Positions 1-11,788 are shown, numbered from the stretch's first letter. The stretch: DNA of 64,000 nt from Rutidosis leptorrhynchoides (GCF_046630445.1 NC_092334.1:107953001-108017000), one strand, 5' to 3'. Made by a program: numbers and translations. Notes: generated from the letters alone by a model not told the origin.

Positions 1-284
1 GATATTTGGGGTAAGGTGCGGTTATGGATTGATTGCAACATACCTTCTTTTTCTTCGTGGGAGGACTTCATTACCGAGAGAGCTCAATTGTCATCTATTA
101 ACAAGGATCAGATCTTCGCGGTCGTGGTTACTCTTCATAACGCTTCCGAAATGACATTATATATAATGATTTTTTTTATAGAAATAGTTGGTTTGATGTG
201 ATTAAAATATTTTGTTTTCGTTGGCTCAAACATAAACGTCACTTAGTTTCAAATTGAAACTCATAGATTTCTATGCCTTTGTAA
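1..284 (+). pseudogene. LINE (L1-type) ORF2 C-terminal remnant
   Basis: The reading frame from the window edge resembles the C-terminal tail of plant L1-type LINE ORF2 proteins (after the reverse transcriptase and the zinc-binding region): VRLWIDCNIPSFSSWEDF, and later FRWLKHKRH and a terminal ISMPL before TAA at 282-284. The frame breaks near 190. Two further in-frame stops (TGA, TAG) stand where tryptophan would be expected, so it is dead. The element's 5' part lies outside the window. The family assignment is by eye. Confidence 0.6.
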
Positions 285-499
285 TTTTTCCTTCAGCGCT
301 TTGATGGAGAACGTTATATAATATACAATTTTAGTCGTCAAAAAAAGTAAAGTTAGTAGACCGACCAGATGGAAATTTAGTAGTCAAGCAATTTATTTTT
401 CCTTTTTATGTGAAACAATAATAATTATTTTTTTTTAACTTTATATGTTTTCCTCTAACATGACCATATTACATAATACCACACAATCATTTTGTATTT

Positions 500-670
500 G
501 ATTTTTCATATCGGGAGTACCGGTACGGAACATGTACCGAATAATATCGAAACCGCTTTTTGTCTAAACAAGGAACCGATACCGATACCGATACCGATAC
601 CGAATACCAACACTACAATATTTTAGTACCGATACGATTTCGATTTTTCGGTATTTTCGATATTCCTAGT
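500..670. repeat. Low-complexity CGATACCGATACC-type repeat
   Basis: ACCGAT/ACCGATACC units are repeated around 577-602, with related CGGTAC and CGGTATTTTCG units on either side. Sequence of this look often belongs to decayed DNA-transposon MITEs in plants, but I see no clean terminal repeats. No gene is seen in 285-820. Confidence 0.4.
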
Positions 671-772
671 ATCCTTTGTTTTGTTTGTGCGTCTTTATTT
701 ATTGATTAGGAGCTCTGTTTTTTAATCTAGGTTTATGATTTTTTTTTTTTTTTTTTTTTTAAAAAAACCTCT

Positions 773-820
773 CGTCTGATCTCATCTCATCTCATCTCAT
801 CTCATTTCTCATTTCTCATT
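773..820. repeat. TCTCA microsatellite beside Helitron 5' end
   Basis: About seven TCTCA units, then two TTTCTCA units, stop one base before the Helitron 5' terminus. The unit resembles the TCTC start of the element, so this may be slippage of flanking or terminal sequence. Confidence 0.7.
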
Positions 821-1325
821 ATCTCTCTTCTTATTAAAAGAGAAGCAAAATTGTGTAATAAATTTTTGAAATCATAAATCATGACCATTAGATCTATAAC
901 AAAATCTCAATCCAACCGTTAATTTATTTGTCGAATTTAATATTACGTAACCTTTTTTCAAGATTAATGTCAAAGACATAAATACCCTTGCAGTGTAAGT
1001 TTTTTCAATCACAATTAATTGCATAACCGTTTCCTTTTTTGGCTCCATTGAAACCGCTAATTATTTTTCCAATCTTTTACCTACTTATATCAATTAACCC
1101 AAATCGATTCAATTTCCATGTTAGGCGATATCATACAAGAACCCATTTTTTTACGTCGTTTGAATTTTGAAATCAACCAATTTGTTGATTTACAATGTAG
1201 AATTGGAAATCTGAAATATCGTTCAACGATTACGAATCAACTCATCATCTAACTTCCATTATCGTTGAGGGTTATGCGATAGATAAACCCTGATGTCAAT
1301 TTAATCTGGTAATCATCAATTATCG

Positions 1326-2029
1326 CCATTTTACTTGATTAAATCATGTTGAAGGAGTATTCCTTCTTGACGATTGTTCAAAATCGATTGAAAATGGGGC
1401 AAATATTAGAGTTTCATGTCCCGTTATCTCTGCGGTCGCCATTGGAATTTGCCTGCTTAATGGGATAATTGTACCTTATGTCCTACAACAATATCTATGT
1501 GAATCGTTGTCTATTCTTTACCACATATACACACCATCCCACTATATTAGTTAAGGTATAAATCTCTTAACTGAAGCTTCTTATATTGTTAAAATCTTTT
1601 TGCTTGCAAAAGTATGATATGTGAATGTTTAGTTTCAATACAAAAGGCTATATATTATGGTTTATTTGACATAGTGAAGTGATGTTATGACTCTTTTTTA
1701 GTCAAATGGATATGTTGGCTGAATGGCAATGAAAGATTGCTCCGACACCAGAGGTGAATCTCAACCTATAATTGTATAAACCACATGAATGTTTTTAGCA
1801 AGAGCTGAATTACATACGATAGTGATCTTCTTTATCGTTTGTGAAAGGCGTATCATATTGATATTTGTACATAACATTAAATTGAATTAATCCTTCTTCT
1901 TTTTATATAAGAGATGGCTTTGCTGGAGGCAACCCTCCATTTTACTTGATTAAATCATGTTGAAGTAGTATTCCTTCTTGACGATTGTTCAAAATCGATT
2001 GAATTTGGGGCATATATTAGAGTTTCATG
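1326..2029. repeat. 93-bp direct repeat inside the Helitron (1326-1418 and 1937-2029)
   Basis: Two near-identical 93-nt copies start CCATTTTACTTGATTAAATC and end GAGTTTCATG, with about 520 bp between them. The similarity fades downstream into a shared TCGCCATTGG. They show an internal duplication, either within captured DNA or during rolling-circle replication. Confidence 0.8.
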
Positions 2030-2476
2030 CGATAAAAATTCCCGTGATCTTTGCCATCGCCATTGGTTGCCGGTATTTCTTCAGTAACTTTTTATAGGCT
2101 TAAAATTAGTAGTAGATAATTTTACTGATTTTATTGTTGTGTGTGGGGGTGATTTTGTTAACCCTAATCTTACGTAGATTTTTTTCTTGCTAAAATATGC
2201 CATTTGTGGGTTTTTGTGGGTTTTTCTTTCATGTTAATGTTGCGCAAAACATGTCTGTGTAAATGTTTAAAAGAGGTTGTTTTGATGTGATAATTTGTGA
2301 TCATTTTTATTTCATGTTAATGTTGCGCAAAACCTTTCTGTGTAAACTAACAAACCAACATATGTAAGTTGACTGAATTGCATCTTCTATAGGTTATGTT
2401 TTTAACATTTAATGTGGCTTCTCTGACGATTTTTATATTTTGGGATGCTTTGAGTTATGTATTTTCAAAACTGCAG

Positions 2477-2596
2477 GCGTTAGAGACTTTGCTTCTAAAA
2501 GTTATGACAGTCCCTTCATCTTTTGAGACTGTTGGGCATATCATTCACCTAAATTTAAAAGAGGAACACATTCTCTATCAGAATCTTATAGCAAAG
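2477..2596 (+). pseudogene. Captured exon of tRNA (guanine-N1-)-methyltransferase (TRM5-like)
   Basis: This 40-codon open stretch is bounded by CTGCAG upstream and AAG|GTATTA downstream, so it looks like one exon with both splice signals kept. Its translation contains VPSSFETVGHIIHLNLKEEH and ends NLIAK. This matches the conserved N-terminal part of eukaryotic/archaeal Trm5, the SAM enzyme that makes m1G37 in tRNA, just before the catalytic core. The rest of that protein is not present nearby, so it is a fragment carried by the Helitron. A single 40-codon exon cannot make a working enzyme; it could be spliced into chimeric transcripts. Confidence 0.7.
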
Positions 2597-3771
2597 GTAT
2601 TAGTGAGAGTGGCCGTTTCAACTTATTATTGGAATTATTTAGTTTTGTTATATTTAAGGGTTGCAAATGGGTAAAATCTCATTGGAACTGGTCGAATGGG
2701 CTGAATTTGAAAGTAACTTGAAGGGTTTATAAATGAGTTTAAACACTCTTAAGTTACTATTATACAAAAAAAAATTAGGCTTTCTTCAATTAATTTATGT
2801 CATCAATGTCAAATCATCAATTACTAATGAAGCTCGGGTAAAAGAGAAAAGAATATATAGGTCAACTCGAACCAACCTAAATTATTCATTCAAATATTAA
2901 TACCCATCACCTGGCCACCGATCTCGCGATAACCAGTGTTTGGCTGAATATTTATGAGTTATGTTGTTTGCCAGGTTGTTTTGTTCTTATAAAGCTACTA
3001 GCTTGATCTATGTCAAAGGTAAAACTATCATGATATAAGTCATAATTTAAACTGTTAATGTGTTAATTTTTAAAATAGATTGTGTCAATATGATGTTCAT
3101 GTATGTACGTTTGACATAAAGTTCCATATTGTAACTATGCTAATATGATACTGATGTATGTAAGTCATAGGTCAGGCTAATCCAAATCAAGATTCTCAAA
3201 GATTTTGAACAATTTGAATCCACCAGTAGAAGCCGCAGCTAAAGGTGTTTTTTAGGTAATTTCTTTTGAAAATCTTCTACTCGATACCATGAAAATTTCT
3301 TTGCGGCGTTAACAAGAAAAGGAAGGAAGAATAGTTAATTTGTCATCTGTGGGTCATTAATTTGCAGACAAACGAATCGACTTTGACAAAATCAATGATC
3401 AAGCAAGGTACACAACCAAAGTTCATTGCAACTAGGTGTACACGATGTTTAGTGTATATATATAGATAGAAGGAAATAATTAATTTTATTATTTAATTCA
3501 GTTATGGCCGATATGCGCCTATGGAGTGTAAAAGTTGGCCATTGTACTACACGCCAATGTACTACACGCCAATGAGCTAACAAGGATGTTAAGGTAATCT
3601 TATTTAATTAAATGATCATATTTAGTTTTATTAGTCTTGTGATATTTACATAACTCGAGAAAAGTAAGAAGTAGATAAAACTGCAAACTTATTGCATCTT
3701 GGTGTCATTGCAACCAATCTAATACGTCATCACGCCTTTCTTCAAGGTAAAGATGGATTCTTTATCTGGAC

Positions 3772-4140
3772 ATGTATGTTCATTATTGCATATTATCCTT
3801 TTCATATTGTGTTCTTGAAGCTGGTTTACAGAATTGGGTTGCTAAATACTTTGTGAAAACCATCCCACATGTTGGTGTTAGACCAGTTGTTTATTCAATT
3901 CTTAACCGAGTAAATTTTCAAGAAAGTGACCCACATCTTATCGTTTTGAATTTTTTATCTTCAGGGGCGGCGACTACATGCTATGTCGCATTGCACCCGC
4001 ACCCAGAAGTGAGTGAGTATTTTGCAGACTGTAACAAATGGAAGACGGAAGATGAATTCTATCGAGTTCTTCTGCACTCACAAATGTTTATTTACTTTGT
4101 TAGCATATATTTAATCTCAAAATGGATTTTTGTGTTCTAA
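3772..4140 (+). other. Unidentified ORF fragment near the Helitron 3' end
   Basis: A 122-codon open frame contains a soluble-looking middle part (NWVAKYFVKTIPHVGVRP; SDPHLIVLNFL; HPEVSEYFADCNKW) and a hydrophobic tail. Composition and length suggest captured coding DNA rather than chance, since AT-rich DNA here rarely stays open this long. I do not recognise the family. The first 20 codons probably read through an intron: a splice-acceptor-like TTCTTGAAG precedes CTGGTTTACAG near 3821. Confidence 0.35.
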
Positions 4141-4216
4141 CAATGTTATATTTGAATATCAATTATTCATTTCATGTTATTTCTATTTTACTATAAAAAA
4201 AATCTTCTTAAAAAAC

Positions 4217-4243
4217 CCCGCGAATTCGCGGGTCTTTACCTAG
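4217..4243 (+). other. Helitron 3' hairpin and CTAG terminus
   Basis: CCCGCGAATTCGCGGG is a perfect palindrome (4217-4232), followed by TCTTTAC and the terminal CTAG. In Helitrons this is the rolling-circle transposition terminator. The host T at 4244 follows directly. Confidence 0.85.
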
Positions 4244-4465
4244 TTATACATTAAATGAAAACCTTAATAGTGCATGTATGATTGTAAGTCATGATTCTAA
4301 TACCAACGCCATGAAAGAAAAGGTAAATTTTCGTGTAACTTAAGTATATGTTCAACTGTTACCATACTACTTCATTTGTACGATAAATATCTTTATATAT
4401 TACAGATTAATATTTTATATAGAATATGATGAGAAAACTACTAGTACGAGAAGCCGTAAGAAGTT

Positions 4466-4795
4466 GTGATGTGGTCCAGCGGTTGGTGGCATGCCTCCTC
4501 TAGGGGAGGTCAGGAGTTCGACCCCCGTTGGCTACATATTAAAAACATAATTTCATCCCTGCTATGAAGTATCCACCCATGACACCTTTCCCATATCGTT
4601 TGGGGGTAGAGGGGAGAGAGTTTTACTTGGTCATGCCCTTGGATCGGTTTCAAGGTTTCCTCCCGGGCAGCGATGGGGGTGGGGTTATTATCAATGCATC
4701 GGCATAGTCGAAACGGGAGATGATCGCAACAGGTGGTTTAGTCCCCCTCGAATGATCCCAATCGCTCTCCAAAAAATGTAAATTTTGAAGGCTAA
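4466..4795 (+). mobile_element. tRNA-derived SINE
   Basis: The head has an internal RNA polymerase III promoter: A box TGGTCCAGCGG (4472-4482) and B box GAGTTCGACCC (4514-4524), one base from the GGTTCGANNCC consensus, with roughly tRNA spacing. A body of about 260 bp follows, unusually GC-rich for the region. No protein is encoded. The tail is indistinct and I could not find a clear TSD, so the 3' boundary is approximate. Confidence 0.7.
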
Positions 4796-5418
4796 TATAA
4801 TTGTACACTTTTAAGGAATACTATACAAATTTAGAACAAAAGGAGTTGACTAAAGACGTTGAAAGACTTAAACATGAATTTCGTACTAACAACTCGCAAG
4901 TATACCATTTAACCCGCAACTTTATTTAATTAGATGTTATTATTTATTGTACTTGTATTATAATCTTGAACCATTTACATATATATTTTGGTTTTTATTA
5001 TTGTATTAGCCTTTTTGATTAGTTATGTTGTATATATTTTTTTAATATTCAGGTCAGTCCTATTCACGGGTTATGTGTTTAGGCGGAAAAATTAACTAAA
5101 TAATGGGTAAACGAGTCCCAACGAGTAAAAAAATTATTGCGTGCAACAACACATAATTTTTCGCTATAATTTATACATTTGATATAAATCACGATCGTTA
5201 AAGCCGTCATAATATATATTTTCAACAGATTTACGACATAACGTAGATTTGACAATCTCGTCTATAACCACGAGGGCTCTATCTTTTTAATTAGAATTCA
5301 AATTATTATGGTTTATAATATGTGTCATATTTATACCATATTCACGTACATGACTACATAATATCATTCAATTCAAATTCGTCTGTATTTTTATTCATAT
5401 ACATTACGTTTAAAAATA

Positions 5419-6236
5419 GAGAGAATATCATATATCACCTCATTAAACATTAAAATTACTTATTTCCCCAACTAAACATCTTAATATCATATATACCTAA
5501 CTTAAATTCAATATCCTTCAAAAATACCATTTATCTAATATAATCATAATTAACAAATATAAATGTACAAATAATAAAACTTCTTACTACTATACCCTTT
5601 TTCTTTTAGGTTTTCTCTTACTACAGATGAAAATATAAAAAGATGAATGCTTAATTTAAACTTGAGTACATGTAAATTTAAACTGAGATAGCATGTTCTG
5701 AACAATACCAATCATTTTACCAATTGATTGACGGATCAATCAATTATCAATTATTATTATTATTATTTTTTATACTAAAATCAATTTTCATGAACATGTA
5801 TAATTTTCTGTTCTCTCGATCCTCCTATTCACATCTAAAGTGGTCTTGTATGTTTCAATGCCTCCAAATTAATCATCCAAAGGTTTTAATTTATTTCTCT
5901 AAAATCTTACCTTTTCATATCAAAATATGAAATCGTAAAATGCTTTCACGATGATCAAATTAATTTATTTTTTTTATTTCAATTCAATGAAATTGCACCA
6001 TGCTTTCAACAAACGAAATCACTTTACTAACAATGTTTTTGTTCCCCAAAAGAGAAGGGTATAATAGTAACTGAGTTTATGATATAAACTTTTAAGTGTA
6101 TTAATTATAGTTAAATTAAAAATTTAAGTAAATTTGAGAGATTTAAAATTTAAATTGGATATATATGATATTAAGATGTTTAGTTGGAGATATATGTAAT
6201 ATTGGTGTTTAATGAGGGGATATAAAATATTCACTC
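5419..6236. mobile_element. MITE of Mutator (MULE) type, long TIRs, 9-bp TSD
   Basis: Imperfect terminal inverted repeats of about 95 bp (left GAGAGAATATCATATATC; right end read in reverse GAGTGAATATTTTATATC) are flanked by the identical 9-bp duplication TTAAAAATA at 5410-5418 and 6237-6245. Long TIRs with a 9-bp TSD point to the Mutator superfamily. The interior (818 bp total) encodes no transposase. Its TIRs resemble those of the element at 43399-44045, so both belong to one family. Confidence 0.8.
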
Positions 6237-6245
6237 TTAAAAATA

Positions 6246-6643
6246 TAATCAACCTAACATTAATTTATTATGTTTAAGTCATGTGAAAACGCGTGTTATA
6301 TACAATTAAAAATAAAAATATATCATGTATAATATTTTACTTATTTATTATTTGCTTATCGGATAATAATGTGCACACAATATATTTTTATCCATATACA
6401 ATTAAACTGCTGTACATTACAATAATCTATATATTTATATAAACAAGAGATTAATCTAGTATGCATGTCATTAACACCTTATTAGTAAGATATTAGGCCA
6501 TGTGAAATTCACAGAATTTCTGATTTTAATAATTGAAAAATACTACTAACAAAAAGGAAACAGTGTAACAAACTGCTAATAAATTTAAATACTTTAGATA
6601 AAAACAATAAGCAATAAGCAATTCAGATGTACCCATCTTTTTT
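6246..6643. other. Intergenic, AT-rich, nothing recognised
   Basis: There is no ORF, RNA gene or repeat that I can support between the MITE's TSD and the TSD of the outer solo LTR. Confidence 0.5.
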
Positions 6644-7368
6644 CTCTCTATAACGACCCGTCAAAATCGCTATTGACGCGGCACGTTAATCATTGATTCC
6701 ACAGTGAGGTTTTGACCTCTATATGATACGTTTTGATAAAATATTGCATTCATTAAAATAAGTGACTTTCTAAACATAGAAAGTTATAAACATGTAGGCG
6801 AGTGCTTAGGTATAAGCAAAACCCCAAAGTACATAAGTCTTTAATTTATAGGTTGACATCACAGTCCAATTATTTATTACACAACGCAGTTTTATTTTGA
6901 ATGCAATAAACTTTGTACAAAGCATGAGAGACTCCATGCAGGCAACAAGCACATCACAGCGGAAGCAGTCTAAGGACCTGAGAATAAAAAATGCCAAAAA
7001 GTCAACATGAATGTTGGTGAGTTATAGGTTTAATTGCTCGAGTCATAAACATATATAAAGATAGACCACAAGATTTCATCAAAAGTTTATCAATAGATTC
7101 TACGTAACAGAGCACCCTGGTAACTAAACTTAACGCTATAGTGATAATTACCCCATTCGTTTTAATACACGCAAACCAACGTGTCTTAAACTCAAATAAC
7201 ATATGTCCGTTAAAAGGCTAGCGCTCTAGCTCGGACGGGGATGTCAAGCCCTATGGATCCATATACAATTATTCGCGCCCACTAGTCCATATCCTATGTA
7301 CTGGAAGCTACTAGTTACCAAAGCTAAGGGATTTTCGGTTTAACTCAGTGTAGAATTTAGTATGTACT

Positions 7369-10300
7369 TGTAGTGACTCGAACTTTTCCATGTTTATATA
7401 TATATTAAATGAAATTTTGATTTACATGATTAAGTGTTTCCAACATGTTAAGCAATCAAACTTGTTAAGACTTGATTAATTGAAATAGGTTTCATATAGA
7501 CAATTGATCACCCATGTTGACCGGCGATTCACGAACGTTACAAAATTGTAAAAAACTACATGTTGTGGTATATATAGACATATATATATGGTTTACATAA
7601 GATTATGATGAGTAAGTATCGCACTAAGTATATTAACAATGTGTGATATACATAAGAAATGAGATTACTAAGTTAAGAAACTCGAAATGATATATATAAT
7701 GATTATCGTTATGATAATGTCTACTAAATACATATGTATCATATTAAGATATTGATACACTATATTTAACATGATAAAATGATATTTAAATATATCATTA
7801 AGTGTGTTAACAATGAACTACATATGTAAAAAAAAAAAAAACTAGACTACTAACCCAAGAATTACGAAACGAGACTTATATGTAACGATTATCGTTGTAA
7901 CGATATTTTAATGTATATATCATATTAAGAGATATTCATACATCATAATATCATGATAATATAATAATTTAACATCTCATTTGATATAATAAACATTGGG
8001 TTAACAACATTAATTGAGATCGTTAACTTAAAGGTTTCAAAACAACACTTACATGTAACGACTAACGAAGACTTAACGACTCCATTAGAATGTATATACA
8101 TGTTGTGTTTTGATATGTATTCTTACACTTTTGAAAGACTTCAAGACACATATCAAAGTACTTCTACTTAACAAAAATGCTTACAATTACATCCTCATTC
8201 AGTTTCATCAACAATTCTACTCGTATGCACCCGTATTCGTACTCGTACAATACACAATTTTTAGATGTATGTACTATTGGTATATACACTCCAATGATCA
8301 GCTCTTAGCAGCCTATGTGAGTCACCTAACACATGTGGGAACCATCATTTGGCAACTAGCATGAAATATCTCATAAAATTACAAAAATATTAGTAATCAT
8401 TCATGACTTATTTACATGAAAATAAAATTACATATCCTTTATATCTAATCCATATACCAACGACCAAAAACACCTACAAACACTTTCATTCTTCAATTTT
8501 CTTCATCTAATTGATCTCTCTCAAGTTCCATCTTCAAGTTCTAAGTGTTCTTCATAAATTCCATAAGTATAGTTTCATAAAAATCAAGAATACTTCCAAG
8601 TTTGCAAGTCTACTTCCAAGCTTTCTAATCCATTCCAAGTAATCATCTAAGATCAAGGAACCTTTGTTATTTACAGTAGGTTATCTTTCTAATTCAATGT
8701 AATATTCATATTCAAACTTTGATTCAATTTCTACAACTATAACAATCTTATTTCGAGTGAAAATCTTACTTGAACTGTTTTCGTGTCATGATTCTGCTTC
8801 AAGAACTTTCAAGCCATCCAAGGATCCTTTGAAGCTAGATCCATTTTTCTCATTTCCAGTGGTTTTATCCAGAAAACTTGAGGTAGTAATGATGTTCATA
8901 ACATCATTCGATTCATACATATAAAGCTATCTTATTCGCAGGTTTAAACTTGTAATCACTAGAACATAGTTTAGTTAATTCTAAACTTGTTCGCAAACAA
9001 AAGTTAATCCTTCTAACTTGACTTTTAAAATCAACAAAACACATTTTCTATATCTATATGATATGCTAACTTAATGATTTAAAACCTGGAAACACAATGA
9101 ACACCATAAAATCGGATATACGCCGTCGTAGTGAAACCGGGGGCTGTTTTGGTTTGGATGATTAAAAACTATGATAAACTTTGATTTAAAAGTTGTTCTT
9201 CTGGGAAAATAATTTTTCATATGAACATGAAACTATATCCAAAAATCTTGGTTAAACTCAAAGTGAAAGTATGTTTTTCAAAATGGTCATCAAGATGTCG
9301 TTCTTTCGACGGAAATGACTACCTCTTTAGTAATTGACATGTAACTTAAATTTTCGACCATAAGCCTATACTTTTTCTGTTTGGATTCTTAAATTAGAGT
9401 TCAATATGAAACCATAGCAATTTTATTCACTCAAAACGGATTTAAAATGAAGAAGTTATGGGTAAAACAAGATTGGATATTTTTGATCTTTTTAGCTACG
9501 GGAAATGTTTAACAAATCTATACAAATCATATCCTAGCTAACTTATATTGTATTATAAATGTATTCTAATATATTGTGTAATCTTGGGATACCATAGACA
9601 CGTATACAAATGTTTTGACATATCATATCGACCCATGTATATATATTATTTGGAACAACCATAGACACTCTATATGCAGTAATGTTGGAGTTAGCTATAC
9701 AGGGTTGAGGTTGATTCCAAAAATATATATACTTTGAGTTGTGATCTAGCCTGAGACATGTATACACTGGGTCATGGATTGATTCAAGATAATATATATC
9801 GATTTATTTATGTACATCTAACTGTTGACAACTAGTTGTAGGTTACTAACGAGGACAGCTGACTTAATACACTTAAATCTTTAAAACATAATAAAAATGG
9901 TTGTAATTATATTTTGATCATACTTTGATATATATGTACATATTTGTATAGGTTCGTGAATCGATCCGTGGCCAAGTCTTATTTCCGAGGAAGGAAATAT
10001 CTGTGAAAGTGAGTTATAGTCCCACTTTTAAAATCTAATATTTTTGAGATGAGAATACATGCAGGTTTTATAAATGATTTACAAAATAGACACAAGTACG
10101 TGAAACTACATTCTATGGTTGAATTATCGAAATCGAATATGCCCCTTTTTATTAAGTCTGGTAATCTAAGAATTAGGGAACAGACACCCTAATTGACGCG
10201 AATTCTAAAGATAGATCTATTGGGCCTAACAAACCCCATCCAAAGTACCGGATGCTTTAGTACTTCGAAATTTATATCATATTCGAAGGGTGTCCCGGAA

Positions 10301-10841
10301 TGATGGGGATATTCTTATATATGCATCTTGTTAATGTCGGTTACCAGGTGTTCACCATATGAATGATTTTTATCTCTATGTATGGGATGTGTATTGAAAT
10401 ATGAAATCTTGTGGTCTATTGTTACGATTTAATATATATAGGTTAAACCTATAACGCACCAACATTTTTGTTGACGTTTAAAGCATGTTTATTCTCAGGT
10501 GAATACTAAGAGCTTCCGCTGTTGCATACTAAAATAAGGACAAGATTTGGAGTCCATATTTGTATGATATTGTGTAAAAACTGCATTCAAGAAACATATG
10601 TCGATGTAATATATTTCTATTGTAAACCATTATATAATGGTCATGTGTAAACAGTATATTTTAGATTATCATTATTTGATAATCTACGTAATGTTTTTAA
10701 AACCTTTATTGATAAAATAAAGGTTATGGTTGTTTTAAAAATGAATGCAGTCTTTGAAAAACGTCTCATATAGAGGTCAAAACCTCGCAACAAAATCAAT
10801 TAATATGAAACGTTTATAATCAATATGAACGGGACATTTCA
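7369..10841 (+). repeat. 5' LTR of the F-box gypsy element (3473 bp)
   Basis: It begins TGTAGTGACTCGAAC and ends GGGACATTTCA, two bases before the PBS. A TATA-like stretch (TTTATATCTAATCCATATA, near 8440) precedes a pyrimidine-rich leader from about 8485, which I take as the U3/R boundary. Near the 3' end are a strong potential splice donor CTCAG|GTGAAT (GT at 10499-10500) and a hairpin GAGGTCAAAACCTC (10773-10786). Both recur in related LTRs of this window. An 84-codon open frame at 8110-8364 also stays open in the other copies but shows no sign of constraint. Confidence 0.85.
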
Positions 10842-10843
10842 GT

Positions 10844-10855
10844 TGGTATCCGAGC
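10844..10855 (+). other. Primer-binding site (initiator tRNA-Met type)
   Basis: TGGTATCCGAGC differs by one base from TGGTATCAGAGC, the complement of the plant initiator tRNA-Met 3' end. It lies two bases after the LTR, the same spacing as in the 44335-55352 element. Confidence 0.85.
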
Positions 10856-11050
10856 GTTGGTCTTAGAGAACCAGAAAATTTGCATTAGTGTGTCTTATCG
10901 AGTTTGTTAGGATGCATTAGTGAGTCTGGACTTCGGCCGTGTTTTCTTTAAAAATGATTGCTTAACATTTTTGTTGAAAACTATATATTATTAACATGTA
11001 AATATTATGTGATATATTAATCTCTTAACATGTTTGACATTGTGTGATAG

Positions 11051-11659
11051 ATGTCTATCTCTAGCACAAATCCCATTGACTCACCTAATAATAACGAAGA
11101 GTCGAATATATATTTGCAAGATTCACAAGTTCCCGAAGAACCGAAAGAAGAGGAAATGGAACCGGAAGAAGAGGAACCAGAAGAAGAGGAACCGGAAGAA
11201 GAAGAGGTTCCGGAGGGGGGAATAGTAGGAACCACATAAAACCGGTCAAATAAAAGAAAATCCTCAACCAATGGACCAAAGTTAATAATGGTCAATGGTG
11301 TTTCCGCTAAGGAAGCAAAATATTGGGAAAATTACCAATTTTCCGATGAATCGGATCCTGATGAGGATTCCGATGATGTTATGGAAATTACCCCGACCCA
11401 ATTTAATAAGGCAAAAGAAAATAATAAGGGAAAAGACATCAAAATAGAGAAATCTGATTCCGACCCCGATGAACTTTATATGTACAGTCAACACCCGTAT
11501 TTTCAATATCGTGACAATAATCCGGGAACCTCTAAACCACCAGGTTTTTCTAAACCAATGTGGAAAACAATGACTCGTATTAGAGGAACATCATATATCC
11601 CTAGAATATTAGGAAAAAGAACCAAGTCCGAAGAAGAAGAAACCAGTGATTCAGATTAA
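11051..11659 (+). pseudogene. Acidic cargo ORF 1 of the gypsy element, one in-frame stop
   Basis: An ATG at 11051 opens a 202-codon frame interrupted only by TAA at 11237-11239; the downstream part (ATG at 11288) is in the same frame and ends at 11657-11659. The first part contains tandem EEEPEEEEPEEEE repeats. Just after the stop is a basic SNKRKS stretch that could act as a nuclear localisation signal. The C-terminal part is rich in D, S and E (SDESDPDEDSDD, KSEEEETSDSD). No known domain is recognised. The stop may be a C-to-T change at a CAA codon like those in pol. It sits about 200 nt after the PBS, where no gag belongs. It could instead encode two short acidic proteins. Confidence 0.6.
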
Positions 11660-11788
11660 AGGGGTGTGAGCATGTTGTGTAATAAATGTATTGTAGTGTG
11701 CTTGTACTTTTATGTTCTATGTAAAAATTATTTGTATTGTTTGTTATTACGAATCTAATCCTTGTCTATTTTACAGTATAAAAACAAA

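Larger units (their letters stand above)
822..4243 (+). mobile_element. Non-autonomous Helitron with captured gene fragment
   Basis: The 5' end TCTCTCTTCTTATTAAAAG follows an A at 821. The 3' end has a perfect 16-nt palindrome (4217-4232), seven bases, then CTAG (4240-4243), followed by T at 4244. A|TC...CTAG|T with a subterminal hairpin is the diagnostic Helitron structure (insertion between A and T, no TSD). At 3422 bp it has no Rep/helicase ORF, so it depends on an autonomous partner. It carries at least one captured exon (TRM5-like, 2477-2596), an unidentified ORF (3772-4140), and internal duplications (a 93-bp block at 1326-1418 and 1937-2029; a GTTAATGTTGCGCAAAAC unit near 2233 and 2315). 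Confidence 0.85.

Noticed and set aside
8110-8364. 84-codon open frame kept open in three LTR copies (also 18142-18396, 19613-19846).
   Set aside because: The copies are LTRs of one family, so shared openness is expected. Changes in the most diverged copy are mostly amino-acid replacing, and there is no promoter logic for it inside U3.
9543-9767. 74-codon minus-strand frame repeated at 23016-23240.
   Set aside because: Same LTR segment in two copies; composition is AT-driven, and the related segment at 49690-49880 is not open in that frame.
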